In this document: positions 28,994 through 37,849 of the stretch, piece after piece
Layout: each line of letters opens with the position of its first letter
Position numbering within the stretch: the stretch's first letter is position 1
NCBI GenBank assembly: GCA_046349255.1
Contig: JAXMCR010000003.1
Location: forward strand, 806,001-870,000
Direction: 5' to 3'
DNA length: 64,000 bases
DNA from: DAIODI01 sp046349255
Lineage (GTDB): Bacteria > Pseudomonadota > Alphaproteobacteria > Rhizobiales > Aestuariivirgaceae
Notes under the pieces: model-generated
The model's input: the letters and a program-made list of their open reading frames with translations, nothing else
Database searches by the model: none
What the model was told of the DNA's origin: nothing
Translations under genes and position numbers: made by a program

Positions 28994-30376
28994 ATGGCGA
29001 GCGAAAAGGAACGGGTTGCGCTGCTGTCGCTCTTCGCGAGCGCCGGACTTGCCGCGGCCAAGCTGTTCGCCGGGCTGTTCACCGGCTCCCTCGGCATCCT
29101 GTCGGAGGCGATCCATTCGCTGATCGATTTCGGCGCGACGGTGATCACCTATTCGGCGGTGCGCGTAGCCGACCGGCCACCGGACGAAAAGCACCACTTT
29201 GGGCATGCCAAGGCCGAGAGTGTAGCGGCGCTGGTCGAGACGGGGCTCCTCTTCATCACCTGCGGCTGGATCGTGTGGGAGGCCGTCAAACGGCTCTGGA
29301 CGGGCGATACGCACGTCGAGGTCACGTGGTGGGCGATCGCGATCATCGCGGGCTCGATCATCGTCGACTTCAACCGCTCGCACGCGCTGAGCCATGCGGC
29401 ACAGAAGCACGAGAGCGAAGCGCTGGAGGCGGACGCGCTCCACTTCTCCTCCGACATGTGGAGCTCGATCGCCGTGCTGATCGGCCTCGGGCTTGCCTGG
29501 TACGGCATACCGGCCGCGGACTCGGTCGCGGCCCTGGTCGTCGCGGCGGTGATCATGTGGGTCGCCTGGGACCTCGGCCGACGCACGCTCAACACCCTTC
29601 TCGACGCGGCCCCGCCCGGCGCCGAGGACGCCGTCCGCACGGCGGCGGAGGAGATCCACGGCGTGCTGTCGCTGACGCGCCTGCGCGTGCGCCCCGCGGG
29701 GCCGACGCAGTTCGTCGATGCGGAGCTCAACGTGCGGCGCACGCTGCCGCAGAACGAGGTGGCCGACATCAAGGATTCCTTCATCCGGGCGGTGCGCCAG
29801 CGGCTGCCGAAGGCTGACGTATCGGTGACGACCACGCCGGTCGCGCTCGACGACGAGACCGTCTTCGACAAGGTCGCCCTGCTCGCCCGGCGCAGCAATC
29901 TGCAGGTCCATCACCTGACCGTGCAGCACATCGGCGAACGCCTGTCGGTGAGCCTCGATCTCGAGGTCGACGGCCGGCTGCCGCTCAACGAGGCGCACGA
30001 GATCGCAACGCAGCTCGAGCGCGACATCCGCGGTGAACTTGGCAGCGACGTCGAGGTCGAAAGCCACATCGAGCCGGCCGAGGTGAGCGTCATCGCCGGC
30101 GAACCGGCGACCGGCGAGGTGCATCTCCAGGTCGGCAATCTCCTGCACCGGCTGGCGAAGTCGATGAAGACGCTCGTGACAGACGTGCACAACGTCCGGG
30201 TCCGCACCAACGGCTCCGGTCTCTACGTGACCTTCCACTGCCGCGTCGACGGAGATACCTCCGTCGAGCACGTGCACGAGGAGGTCGACCGGCTGGAGAA
30301 GGCGCTCAGGGCCAAGATGCCCGACATCAAGCGCGTCATCGCGCACGCCGAACCCATCGGCCGTGCCCCGCACTGA
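28994..30376 (+). CDS. Cation diffusion facilitator (CDF) with extended C-terminal region
   Basis: A 460-residue proton-driven divalent-metal exporter. The transport-site residues are HSLID (H41, D45) and HFSSD (H150, D154), an HxxxD/HxxxD pattern; the Asp more usual at the first position in Zn/Cd exporters is a His. Six membrane helices span about 1-190. Typical CDF proteins end near 300 residues; here about 170 more residues follow the first cytoplasmic dimerisation domain and look like a second copy of it. Metal not predictable. Divergent from the MFS gene; HutD follows. Confidence 0.87.
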   Translation: MASEKERVALLSLFASAGLAAAKLFAGLFTGSLGILSEAIHSLIDFGATVITYSAVRVADRPPDEKHHFGHAKAESVAALVETGLLFITCGWIVWEAVKRLWTGDTHVEVTWWAIAIIAGSIIVDFNRSHALSHAAQKHESEALEADALHFSSDMWSSIAVLIGLGLAWYGIPAADSVAALVVAAVIMWVAWDLGRRTLNTLLDAAPPGAEDAVRTAAEEIHGVLSLTRLRVRPAGPTQFVDAELNVRRTLPQNEVADIKDSFIRAVRQRLPKADVSVTTTPVALDDETVFDKVALLARRSNLQVHHLTVQHIGERLSVSLDLEVDGRLPLNEAHEIATQLERDIRGELGSDVEVESHIEPAEVSVIAGEPATGEVHLQVGNLLHRLAKSMKTLVTDVHNVRVRTNGSGLYVTFHCRVDGDTSVEHVHEEVDRLEKALRAKMPDIKRVIAHAEPIGRAPH

Positions 30377-30395
30377 ACAGGACGGACACCAGATC

Positions 30396-30971
30396 ATGCA
30401 GCTCTTGACGGCGACCGACTATCGATCGATGCCCTGGAAGAACGGCGGCGGCACGACGCGCGAGATCGCAATCTTCCCGGCCGGGAGCTCCATTTCGGAG
30501 GGAAACTTCACCTGGCGCGTGAGCATCGCCGACGTGCGGTCCGACGGCGCGTTCTCCTCCCTACCAGGCTACGACCGCCTGATCATGTTGCTCGAGGGGC
30601 CGGGCATGTCGCTCGACAGCGGAAAACTCGGTTCAATTGCGCTCGATAAGCCATTGGTTCCGATGGGAATTCCAGGCGAGCTCGCGGTGACGGCGAAGCT
30701 CAAGGACGGCGCCTGTCGCGACTTCAACGTGATGACGGACCGCCGCAAGGCGCGCGCCCGCCTCAGCGTCCACCGGATCGAGAATGCGCCGCTCGCCGTG
30801 TCGGGCGACAGCGACGCGGTCCTCGTCTACGTCGTCAGCGGCGCGGTCACGGCCATGGGCGTCGAGGCGGAGGACGGCGAGACGCTCTTCCGCGACGGGC
30901 GGGCCGCGCAGGCGCTGTCGCTGGCGGGGAAGGCGACCATCGCTCTGGTCGAGATCGCCCTCCTCCGCTAG
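30396..30971 (+). CDS. HutD/Ves family cupin
   Basis: A 191-residue double-cupin protein of the HutD/Ves family. The motif PWKNGGGTTREIA near the N-terminus is the family signature, with FTWRVSIADVRSDGAFSSLPGYDR following. HutD is found in histidine-utilisation operons of some bacteria and is thought to limit pathway flux; Ves in E. coli is cold-induced. No hut genes are in the window. ATG at 30396 was preferred to a GTG at 30363 because it starts the family's usual N-terminus. Confidence 0.85.
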   Translation: MQLLTATDYRSMPWKNGGGTTREIAIFPAGSSISEGNFTWRVSIADVRSDGAFSSLPGYDRLIMLLEGPGMSLDSGKLGSIALDKPLVPMGIPGELAVTAKLKDGACRDFNVMTDRRKARARLSVHRIENAPLAVSGDSDAVLVYVVSGAVTAMGVEAEDGETLFRDGRAAQALSLAGKATIALVEIALLR

Positions 30972-30976
30972 CACGG

Positions 30977-31801
30977 TCAGTTCGTCGCTGGTTTGGCGTT
31001 CGGGAAGAACACCTGTGCGCCGCCTGCCCGGAAGTCGGCAATGATCTGCTGGCCCTCCGGCGACACCAGCCAGTCGATGAACGCCTGGCCTTCCTTCGCC
31101 TTCACGTGCGGATGCTTCGCCGGGTTCACGAGGATCGCGGCGTACTGGTTGTAGAGTGCCTTGTCGCCTTCGACCGCCGCAACGAGGTCCTGCTTGTTGG
31201 CGAACGAGGCCCAGGTGGCCCGGTCGACCAGCGTGTAGGCGCCCATGCCGGCGGCCGTGTTGAGCGTCGCGCCCATGCCGGACCCCGTCTCGCGGTACCA
31301 GGTGCCCGAGGCCGCCTTCACGTCGACGCCCGCATCCTTCCACAACTTGAGTTCCGCCTTGTGGGTGCCGGAGTCATCGCCGCGGGAGACGAACGGGGCC
31401 TTTGCCTCGGCGATCTTCTTCATCGCCTCGACGGCGCTCTTCGTGCCGGCGATCTTGGCCGGATCGGCCTTGGGCCCGACGATCAGGAAGTCGTTGTACA
31501 TGACCTCGACGCGCTTGACGCCGAAGCCGTCGGCGACGAACTTCTCCTCCGCCGACTTCGCGTGGCTCAGGACCACGTCACCGTCGCCGTTCTCGGCATT
31601 CTTGAGCGCCTGGCCAGTGCCGACCGCGACGACCTTCACCTCGATGCCGGTCTTGGCCGTGAACTTCGGCAGCAGGTACTCGAAGAGACCCGAGTTCTGC
31701 GTCGACGTGGTCGATTGCAGGAGGATCGAGTCGGCCGCCTGCACGGCCATCGGTCCGGTGAGCAATAAGACCATAAAACTGAGTATTCTCAACATCTTCA
31801 T
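30977..31801 (-). CDS. tupA: Tungstate ABC transporter substrate-binding protein
   Basis: A 274-residue periplasmic oxyanion-binding protein. After a signal peptide ending in VQA, the ligand motif STTSTQNSGLFEYLLPKF matches the TTTS pattern of TupA; also conserved are FVSRGDDSGTHKAE and GMGATLNTAAGMGAYTLVDR. With TupB and TupC it imports tungstate for tungsten or molybdenum enzymes. The start at 31801 has AAGGGAGAG just upstream; an ATG at 31795 is possible. Last gene of the tupBCA operon. Confidence 0.88.
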   Translation of the reverse strand: MKMLRILSFMVLLLTGPMAVQAADSILLQSTTSTQNSGLFEYLLPKFTAKTGIEVKVVAVGTGQALKNAENGDGDVVLSHAKSAEEKFVADGFGVKRVEVMYNDFLIVGPKADPAKIAGTKSAVEAMKKIAEAKAPFVSRGDDSGTHKAELKLWKDAGVDVKAASGTWYRETGSGMGATLNTAAGMGAYTLVDRATWASFANKQDLVAAVEGDKALYNQYAAILVNPAKHPHVKAKEGQAFIDWLVSPEGQQIIADFRAGGAQVFFPNAKPATN

Positions 31802-31815
31802 TCTCTCCCTTGATG

Positions 31816-32523
31816 TCATGCGAGAAGTTTTCCCTCGAGGAACGCCCGTGCTTCCCGGCTCTGTGGACGGCTGAAGAAGCGCTCCGCCGTTGCCTGTTCG
31901 CGAAGGCGGCCGCGGTCGAGGAACACGATGTCGCCGGCGAGGCGGCGCGCCTGTCCGAGGTCGTGCGTGACGAGCACCGACTTGACGCCCTGTGCTGACG
32001 CATCCGCCACGATCGCTTCGACGGCTGCGGTGGCGGAGGGGTCGAGGTTCGCGGTCGGCTCGTCCAGGAACAGGAGGCGGGGCTGGCGCGCCAGCGCGCG
32101 GGCGAGCGCGAGCTTCGCCTGCTCGCCGCCGGAGAGCACGGTCGCCGGGCGATGGGCTAGGGCACTCAGGCCCGCCAGCGACAGCGCCTGTTCGGTGCGC
32201 CGACGCGTTTCGTCGCGGCCGAGCCCGAGGTTGGACAGCGCATGGCGGATGTTCGCCTCCACGGTACGCCGCAGCATCACCGGGCGCTGGAACACGAAGG
32301 CGCGAACGCCCCAGGCATCGTCGCCGGGTTCTGCACCGTCCCAGAACACCATGCCGCGCGAGGGCGGCTCGAGTGCCGCAAGCACCTTGAGGAGCAGCGT
32401 CTTGCCGGCGCCGTTCGGCCCGAGCACGCAGGTGACGGTGGGCGCCGGCGCAGTCACCAGCGATACGCCGTCGAGCATCGCCCGACCGTCGCGGTCGAGG
32501 CCGACATCGCGCGCCTCAAGCAC
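31816..32523 (-). CDS. tupC: Tungstate ABC transporter ATP-binding protein
   Basis: A 235-residue ABC ATPase. Walker A GPNGAGKT, signature LSGGEQAKLALARAL, Walker B LLFLDEPT and H-loop VTHDLGQ are all present. The start is GTG at 32523, overlapping the end of tupB by eight bases. Powers the TupB channel; tungstate specificity comes from the operon context. Confidence 0.88.
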   Translation of the reverse strand: MLEARDVGLDRDGRAMLDGVSLVTAPAPTVTCVLGPNGAGKTLLLKVLAALEPPSRGMVFWDGAEPGDDAWGVRAFVFQRPVMLRRTVEANIRHALSNLGLGRDETRRRTEQALSLAGLSALAHRPATVLSGGEQAKLALARALARQPRLLFLDEPTANLDPSATAAVEAIVADASAQGVKSVLVTHDLGQARRLAGDIVFLDRGRLREQATAERFFSRPQSREARAFLEGKLLA

Positions 32524-33223
32524 GCACTCCCCCGGCCTGCTGCGGTTTCAGGGCGTAAACGAGGGCGTTCACGACGAGCGACAGCGCGATCAGGATCAGG
32601 CCCAAGGCAAGTGCCAGCGCGAGTTCGCCCTTGGAGGTTTCGAGCGCGATCGCCGTCGTCATCACCCGCGTCACGTGGTCTATGTTGCCCCCGACGAGGA
32701 TCACCGCGCCGACTTCGGCGATCGCGCGGCCGAAACCGGCGAGCACTGCGGTGGCGAGGTTCGCCCGCGCGTCGTAGACGATCGTGGCCGTGCGTTCGAA
32801 CGGCCCCATGCCGAGCGACTGGAGATAGGGCCGGTAGTCGGCCTCGAGGTCTTCGACCGCCTGGCGCGCCAGCGACGCGATCAGCGGCGTGACGAGGATC
32901 GCCTGCGCGATGATCATCGCGGTCGGGGTGTAGAGGAGGCCCAGCACGCCGAGTGGCCCCGAGCGCGACAGGAGCAGGTAGACGCCGAGGCCCACGACCA
33001 CCGGCGGCAGCCCCATCAGCGCGCTCATCGCCACGACCAGCGCCCGGCGGCCTGGAAAGTGCGCCACGGCCAGGAAGGCCCCGAGCGGCACACCGACCGC
33101 CGTCGCAACGGCGACCGCCGTCAGGCTCACGTAGAGCGATCTCATGACGATCTCGCCCAGCACGGGATCGCCCGCGGCGATCATGCCGAAGGCAAGGAGG
33201 AAGGCTTGGGCGAGGTCGTGCAT
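32516..33223 (-). CDS. tupB: Tungstate ABC transporter permease
   Basis: A 235-residue inner-membrane permease with about five or six helices. The EAA-like loop is VEDLEADYRPYLQSLGMGPFERT, followed by AGFGRAIAEVGAVILVGGNIDHVTRVMTTAI, which is highly typical of TupB/anion permeases. ATG at 33223. First gene of tupBCA; a 13-bp palindrome lies 50 bases upstream. Confidence 0.88.
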   Translation of the reverse strand: MHDLAQAFLLAFGMIAAGDPVLGEIVMRSLYVSLTAVAVATAVGVPLGAFLAVAHFPGRRALVVAMSALMGLPPVVVGLGVYLLLSRSGPLGVLGLLYTPTAMIIAQAILVTPLIASLARQAVEDLEADYRPYLQSLGMGPFERTATIVYDARANLATAVLAGFGRAIAEVGAVILVGGNIDHVTRVMTTAIALETSKGELALALALGLILIALSLVVNALVYALKPQQAGGVRA

Positions 33224-33272
33224 GGCCGTGACCGCCTCTAACAGGCGCGACGTTCGGGCCGCCACTCCGGAT

Positions 33273-33285
33273 GCGAAAATTTCGC
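33273..33285. promoter_or_regulatory. Palindrome upstream of tupB
   Basis: GCGAAA-A-TTTCGC, a 6-bp inverted repeat with a single central base, 50 bases upstream of the tupB start, in an otherwise GC-rich gap. It could be an operator for a regulator of tungstate uptake. Seen directly; function inferred. Confidence 0.3.
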
Positions 33286-33478
33286 TTGGGTTGAAAGGCG
33301 GCCGTGAAGAATGCAGCTTCCTTCACATTCTTGCAGTTTCGGTGCGTACCCCCCGGCGGGCGCTGGACAAGCCTGCCGATTGGAGCGACGATGGTTGCGG
33401 TGAGGGAACCGCCCTGTCGGTTTCCGTAAAAATGGGCGGTCCTTCTCAGGCCAACACGCACGAGAGGAGGAAGCGTTC

Positions 33479-35536
33479 ATGGGAGAATCCGCAGGCAGAG
33501 CACCAGGGGGTCCGCGTTGCATCGCGATCGTGGGCCCGTACCTCGCCGGGAAGACCACCCTCCTCGAAGCCCTGCTCTCCCGCTGCGGCGCGATCCAGCG
33601 CCAGGGCAGCGTCAGCGACAAGAACACAGTGGGCGACTCCTCGCCCGAAGCGCGCGCCCACGCCATGAGCGTGGAGATGAACGTTGCGACCGCCTCGTTC
33701 CTCGGCGAGACCTTCACATTCCTCGATTGCCCGGGTTCGATCGAGTTCGCGGAGGAGGCCCGCAACGCGCTCTCGGGCTGCGACGCTGCGATCGTCGTGA
33801 CCGAGGCCGACGACAAGAAGGTGCCTGCTCTCCAGCTCATCCTGAAGCAACTCGACGAGCTTTCCGTGCCGCGCTTCATCTTCGTCAACAAGATCGACCG
33901 CAGCGATCAGAACCTGCTCGACGTCCTCACCTACATGCAGCCGGCAAGCTCGCGCCCGCTGGTGCTCCGCCAGGTTCCGATCTGGCGTGACGGCATCGCG
34001 CAGGGCTTCGTCGACCTCGCGCTCGAGCGCGCCTTCGTCTACCGCGAACACGCCGAGAGCGAAGTGATCGAGATGCCGGCCGACATGCTGGCGCGCGAGA
34101 AGGAAGCGCGCTTCGCCATGCTCGAAAAACTCGCCGACTTCGACGACGAACTGATGGAGCAGCTCCTCTCCGATCTCGAACCGCCGCGGGACCGCGTATT
34201 CGCCGACCTCTCGCGCGAACTGAAGGACGGGTTGATCACCCCGGTCCTGTTCGGTTCGGCCGAGAACGGCAACGGCATCCTCAGGCTGCTCAAGGCGCTG
34301 CGCCACGAAGCGCCGGGCGTCGCCGAGACGGCCAAGCGCCTTGGCGTCGAGGCGAAGGGCAAGGATGCCATCGGCCAGGTGCTGAAGACCTTCCACACCG
34401 CGCAGGGCGGCAAGCTGTCGCTCGTCCGCGTCCTGGCGGGCGAGATCGCCGACGGTGCGGTGGTGCACGGCGCTGGCGACCACGAGTCGCGCGTCGCCGG
34501 CATCTTCGCCCTTCTCGGATCGGCGCAGAAGAAGCAGGCCTCGGCGCCAACCGGTTCGACGGTGGCGCTTGGCCGCCTCGAACACATCGGCACGGGTGAA
34601 ACGATCTCCACCGGCAAGCCGCCCGTGGCGCAGGTTGCGCCGCGTCGGGGGACCCCGGCGGTCTACGGACTTGCGATTGCGGTGCCAGACCGCAAGGACG
34701 AGGTGAAGCTCACCGGATCGGTCCACAAGCTGATCGAGGAAGACCCCTCACTGTCGCTCGACCACAACACCGAGACGCACGAAATGGTGCTGTGGGGCCA
34801 GGGAGAAGTTCACCTGCGCGTGGCGCTCGAACGGCTGCAGAGCCGGTTCGGCGTGGGCGCGACGGCACGGCCGCGGCATGTGGCCTATCGCGAGACCATC
34901 CGCCGCCAGACGCAGGTGCGCGGGCGCCACAAGAAGCAGTCCGGCGGGCATGGCCAGTTCGGCGACGTGGTGATCGAGATCGCCCCGCGCGACCGTGGCG
35001 AGGGGTTCCTCTTCTCCGACACGATCACCGGCGGCGTGGTGCCGAAGCAGTACATCCCGGCCGTCGAGACGGGCGTGCGCGAGTACCTCGTGCACGGGCC
35101 GCTCGGCTTCCCGGTGATCGACGTGCACGTGAACCTGTCGGACGGCAGCTACCACACGGTCGACTCCTCCGAAATGGCGTTCAAGACCGCGGCGCGCCTC
35201 GCCATGACCGAGGGCATGCCGCAGTGCCAGCCGGTGCTGCTCGAGCCGATCGTCGCGGTCGACATCCACGTGCCGTCCGACGCGACGGCGCGGGTGAACC
35301 AGATCGTCTCCGGCCATCGCGGACAGCTGCTCGGCTTCGACGGCCGCGACGGCTGGCCCGGCTGGGACACGGTGAAGGCGCACATGCCGGAGGCCGAGAT
35401 CGGCAACCTGATCGTCGAGCTGCGCTCGGCGACGGCCGGCGTCGGGACCTTCACGTACACGCACGATCACCTGGCGGAGCTCACCGGCCGGCTGGCCGAG
35501 CAGGTGATCAGCCACCGCAAGGCGGAAGCGGCCTGA
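33479..35536 (+). CDS. Elongation factor G-like GTPase (divergent, fusA-like)
   Basis: A 685-residue translational GTPase with the full EF-G domain order: G domain (about 1-265), domain II, III, IV (GRHKKQSGGHGQFGDVVIE, with GGVVPKQYIPAVETG) and V. G1 is GPYLAGKTT (19-27) and G4 is NKID (136-139). G3 reads DCPGS (83-87), where canonical EF-G has DxPGH; the missing His is the residue that positions the attacking water. This is a second, 'EF-G-like' paralogue and not the main translocase, which should be in the str operon. Strong RBS AGGAGGAAG. Possible roles are ribosome rescue or recycling; none is proven. Confidence 0.88.
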   Translation: MGESAGRAPGGPRCIAIVGPYLAGKTTLLEALLSRCGAIQRQGSVSDKNTVGDSSPEARAHAMSVEMNVATASFLGETFTFLDCPGSIEFAEEARNALSGCDAAIVVTEADDKKVPALQLILKQLDELSVPRFIFVNKIDRSDQNLLDVLTYMQPASSRPLVLRQVPIWRDGIAQGFVDLALERAFVYREHAESEVIEMPADMLAREKEARFAMLEKLADFDDELMEQLLSDLEPPRDRVFADLSRELKDGLITPVLFGSAENGNGILRLLKALRHEAPGVAETAKRLGVEAKGKDAIGQVLKTFHTAQGGKLSLVRVLAGEIADGAVVHGAGDHESRVAGIFALLGSAQKKQASAPTGSTVALGRLEHIGTGETISTGKPPVAQVAPRRGTPAVYGLAIAVPDRKDEVKLTGSVHKLIEEDPSLSLDHNTETHEMVLWGQGEVHLRVALERLQSRFGVGATARPRHVAYRETIRRQTQVRGRHKKQSGGHGQFGDVVIEIAPRDRGEGFLFSDTITGGVVPKQYIPAVETGVREYLVHGPLGFPVIDVHVNLSDGSYHTVDSSEMAFKTAARLAMTEGMPQCQPVLLEPIVAVDIHVPSDATARVNQIVSGHRGQLLGFDGRDGWPGWDTVKAHMPEAEIGNLIVELRSATAGVGTFTYTHDHLAELTGRLAEQVISHRKAEAA

Positions 35537-35543
35537 CGCCGCT

Positions 35544-36251
35544 TCAGCCCCGGCCCGTCTCCTTGAGGTAGCGGGCGCGCGTTTCCTCGTTCGGCGGATA
35601 AAGACCGGGCAGGCGTGCGCCCTTCTTCACTTCGCCGTGGAGCCAGGCCTCGAGGCGCTCCTGCTCGGGACCCTCCGTACACACATGATCGACGTAGGCT
35701 GCCGGGATCAGCACCGCCCCGTCATCGTCCGCGACGATCACGTCCCCCGGCATCACGGCCACGCCGCCGCAGGCGATGGGCTGCTGCCAGCCGACGAACG
35801 TCAGCGCCGCGATCGACGGCGGCGCAGCGACGCCGTTGCACCACACGGGCAGCCCCACGGCCTTGACGCCGGCGCTGTCGCGCATCACGCCGTCGGTCAC
35901 CAGGCCGGCGACGCCGCGCGCCTTCATCCGTTCAAGGAGAATGTCGCCAAAAATGCCCGCCGCGGTGACGCCCATCGCGTCGGCGACGGCGATCGCCCCT
36001 TCCGGCATCTCCTCGATCGCGTGGCGGGTCGAGATCGGCTTGGTCCAGCTTTCGGGCGTGGCGAGATCCTCGCGCGCCGGCACGAATCGAAGCGTGAACA
36101 CCTCGCCGGCAAGCCGCTTGCCCAGCGCCGCCTCCTGCGGCTTCGTGCCCCGCATCCACAGGTTCCGCAGGCCCTTCTTGAGCAGCACGGTGGTGATCGT
36201 TGCCGTCGTCACGCTTTCGAGAATGGCGCGATGCTCGCCCGTCAAAGCCAT
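35544..36251 (-). CDS. RraA-like / 4-hydroxy-4-methyl-2-oxoglutarate aldolase family protein
   Basis: A 235-residue protein of the RraA/HMG-aldolase fold. The metal and substrate loop is visible as GDILLERMKARGVAGLVTDGVMRDSAGV (the G..R...G..DG..RD pattern), followed by MPGDVIVADDDGAVLIP. Members include aldolases of aromatic catabolism and regulators of RNase E; here the Arg-Asp pair supports an enzyme, probably a lyase or decarboxylase. Convergent with the EF-G-like gene, seven bases apart. Confidence 0.83.
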   Translation of the reverse strand: MALTGEHRAILESVTTATITTVLLKKGLRNLWMRGTKPQEAALGKRLAGEVFTLRFVPAREDLATPESWTKPISTRHAIEEMPEGAIAVADAMGVTAAGIFGDILLERMKARGVAGLVTDGVMRDSAGVKAVGLPVWCNGVAAPPSIAALTFVGWQQPIACGGVAVMPGDVIVADDDGAVLIPAAYVDHVCTEGPEQERLEAWLHGEVKKGARLPGLYPPNEETRARYLKETGRG

Positions 36252-36439
36252 TGAATGTCCCCTCCCGGTTGTCGGCGCGGTAACCTCGAACGCGCATCGC
36301 GCGCATCCGTCGGCCGCTCGTTGCCTCGTGCACTTAGCGGGACAACTCTTTGTTAGCAATAACCGCGGTACAACCCAGATCGCGGTCCGGTTCGTCCGTG
36401 TAAGGATCGTCGTGTGTTGCGTCAGTATCGGAGTTGCGT

Positions 36440-36931
36440 ATGGCCGAGAGCATCGTGCAGCGCCTCTTGTCGAGGTTTGCGAGCAAGGAACCCGAACCCT
36501 CGGCCTTCGACACCCGTCTGCGGCAGATCGCCGGCGATGCGCCGCCTGCAAAGGCAGAACCCCCTACCGACATCATCACGATCGAAGAGATTCCGGAGCG
36601 GGTCGAACACGACACGCTCCAGTTCGTAGCACCCCTGCCGCAGGCGCCGGTCGTCTCCGAGGACGCGGAGGCACTGGTCGAGATTCGCGGGTTCGTAATG
36701 AGCCAGCTCGCCGGTCTGGAGATCGGCACGGTCTCCAAGGAAGCCTCGGACTGCGTCGACTTCGCGATGTCGAAGGCGGACGGCGTCGGCTACCACGTCA
36801 CCGTCACGCTGCGCATGAAGCCGCAGCCGCAGGCGATCGAGGATGCGGTCGACGCGATGCAGGCGATCTGTTCGCAACTCGGCGGCAAGGCCGCGGGCTG
36901 GGCGCTCAAGGAACAGCGCCTCGCCGCCTGA
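36440..36931 (+). CDS. Hypothetical protein
   Basis: A 163-residue acidic cytosolic protein that I do not recognise. The N-terminal 80 residues are charged and Pro-rich, probably disordered; residues about 80-163 look folded, with alternating beta and helix (VGYHVTVTLRMKPQPQAIEDAVDAM). No signal peptide, Cys motif or membrane helix. The ATG at 36440 comes two codons after an alternative TTG. The cytochrome gene follows 62 bases downstream on the same strand. Confidence 0.6.
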   Translation: MAESIVQRLLSRFASKEPEPSAFDTRLRQIAGDAPPAKAEPPTDIITIEEIPERVEHDTLQFVAPLPQAPVVSEDAEALVEIRGFVMSQLAGLEIGTVSKEASDCVDFAMSKADGVGYHVTVTLRMKPQPQAIEDAVDAMQAICSQLGGKAAGWALKEQRLAA

Positions 36932-36993
36932 TGGCGGCCGCCCTGCTCCTGCGTTAGCCTCTCCGCATCGACATCGATTCCGGAGAGTTCTCC

Positions 36994-37635
36994 ATGGCCG
37001 AAAGCAGCCCAAGAACCATCGCCGTCTGGGATCCGCTGATCCGCATCGGCCACTGGCTGATCGTTGCCTGCTTCATCGTCGCCTACTTTACCGAAGGCAG
37101 GCCCGAGTGGCTGCACTCCTGGGCGGGCTACCTGATTGCGATCACGGTTGCGCTGCGCGTGGTATGGGGCTTCGTCGGCCCCGGCCATGCCCGTTTCTCT
37201 AACTTCGTGACGAGCCCCGGGGAGGGTTTCAACTACCTCCTCGACCTGTTCACCGGTCGAGCGAAACGGCACGTGGGCCACAGCCCCGCGGGCGGGCTGA
37301 TGACGCTGGCGCTGCTCTTCATGTTGGCGGTGATCACCGGCTCCGGCATGGCGACGCTCGCGGCCCAGAAGGGACACGGACCGCTCGCCGGCATTGTTGC
37401 GCAGGTGCCGCGCACCGACGCGGCGGTGACGACGCAACCCGCGACCGGCGATGACGAAGGCGGAGATGGCGAACGGCGCGGTCCGCGAACCGTGTGGAAG
37501 GAAGTGCACGAACTGGCGGTGAACTTCACCCTGCTGTTGATCGTGCTCCACGTGGCTGGCGTCGTGGTGGCGAGCGTCGCACACCGCGAAAACCTGGCGC
37601 GGTCGATGGTGACCGGCAGGAAGCGCGCGCCCTAG
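36994..37635 (+). CDS. Cytochrome b561-type membrane protein
   Basis: A 213-residue di-haem cytochrome of the b561/hydrogenase b-subunit family, with four membrane helices. Likely haem-ligand histidines lie in RIGHWLIV (helix 1), EWLHSWAGY (helix 2) and KEVHELAVNFTLLLIVLHVAGV (helix 4, two His). A charged loop (ATGDDEGGDGERRG) separates helices 3 and 4. It should pass electrons across the inner membrane, perhaps to or from a soluble c-type cytochrome. RBS GGAGAG precedes the ATG. The stop shares a CTAG with the opposing small ORF. Confidence 0.85.
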   Translation: MAESSPRTIAVWDPLIRIGHWLIVACFIVAYFTEGRPEWLHSWAGYLIAITVALRVVWGFVGPGHARFSNFVTSPGEGFNYLLDLFTGRAKRHVGHSPAGGLMTLALLFMLAVITGSGMATLAAQKGHGPLAGIVAQVPRTDAAVTTQPATGDDEGGDGERRGPRTVWKEVHELAVNFTLLLIVLHVAGVVVASVAHRENLARSMVTGRKRAP

Positions 37636-37775
37636 TCGCGGCAGCAGTCCGGCAGGTCGATGCCGTCCTGCTGTTCCGTCTTCCGACGAAGTACGCGGCC
37701 GAAGAGCGACCGCACCCGGCGCAGGACGCCGGACCAGTCAACCGGAATTGCCACCGGCGGTGTGCAGCACATCAT
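37632..37775 (-). CDS. Putative 47-residue di-cysteine microprotein after the copper amine oxidase
   Basis: An ATG-ATG at 37775 preceded by GAGAGAGGGT opens a 47-residue frame. It begins MMCCTPP and ends in DLPDCCRD, with a basic, Arg-rich amphipathic middle (VLRRVRSLFGRVLRRK). It starts 74 bases after the stop of the copper amine oxidase, whose own C-terminus is DDCCH. Paired cysteines at both ends suggest metal binding or a membrane-peripheral peptide. I do not recognise it; its stop overlaps the convergent cytochrome gene's stop. Confidence 0.45.
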   Translation of the reverse strand: MMCCTPPVAIPVDWSGVLRRVRSLFGRVLRRKTEQQDGIDLPDCCRD

Positions 37776-37849
37776 GGCGAGACCCTCTCTCTCGCCCGCG
37801 AGGCTATCGCCGTCCGGGTGATGCTCCGGTTAGGCAGACGCCTAAACTT

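Noticed and set aside
33224..33478. A molybdenum/tungsten cofactor riboswitch before tupB
   Set aside because: No Moco-type conserved stems were seen; only a short palindrome is present.
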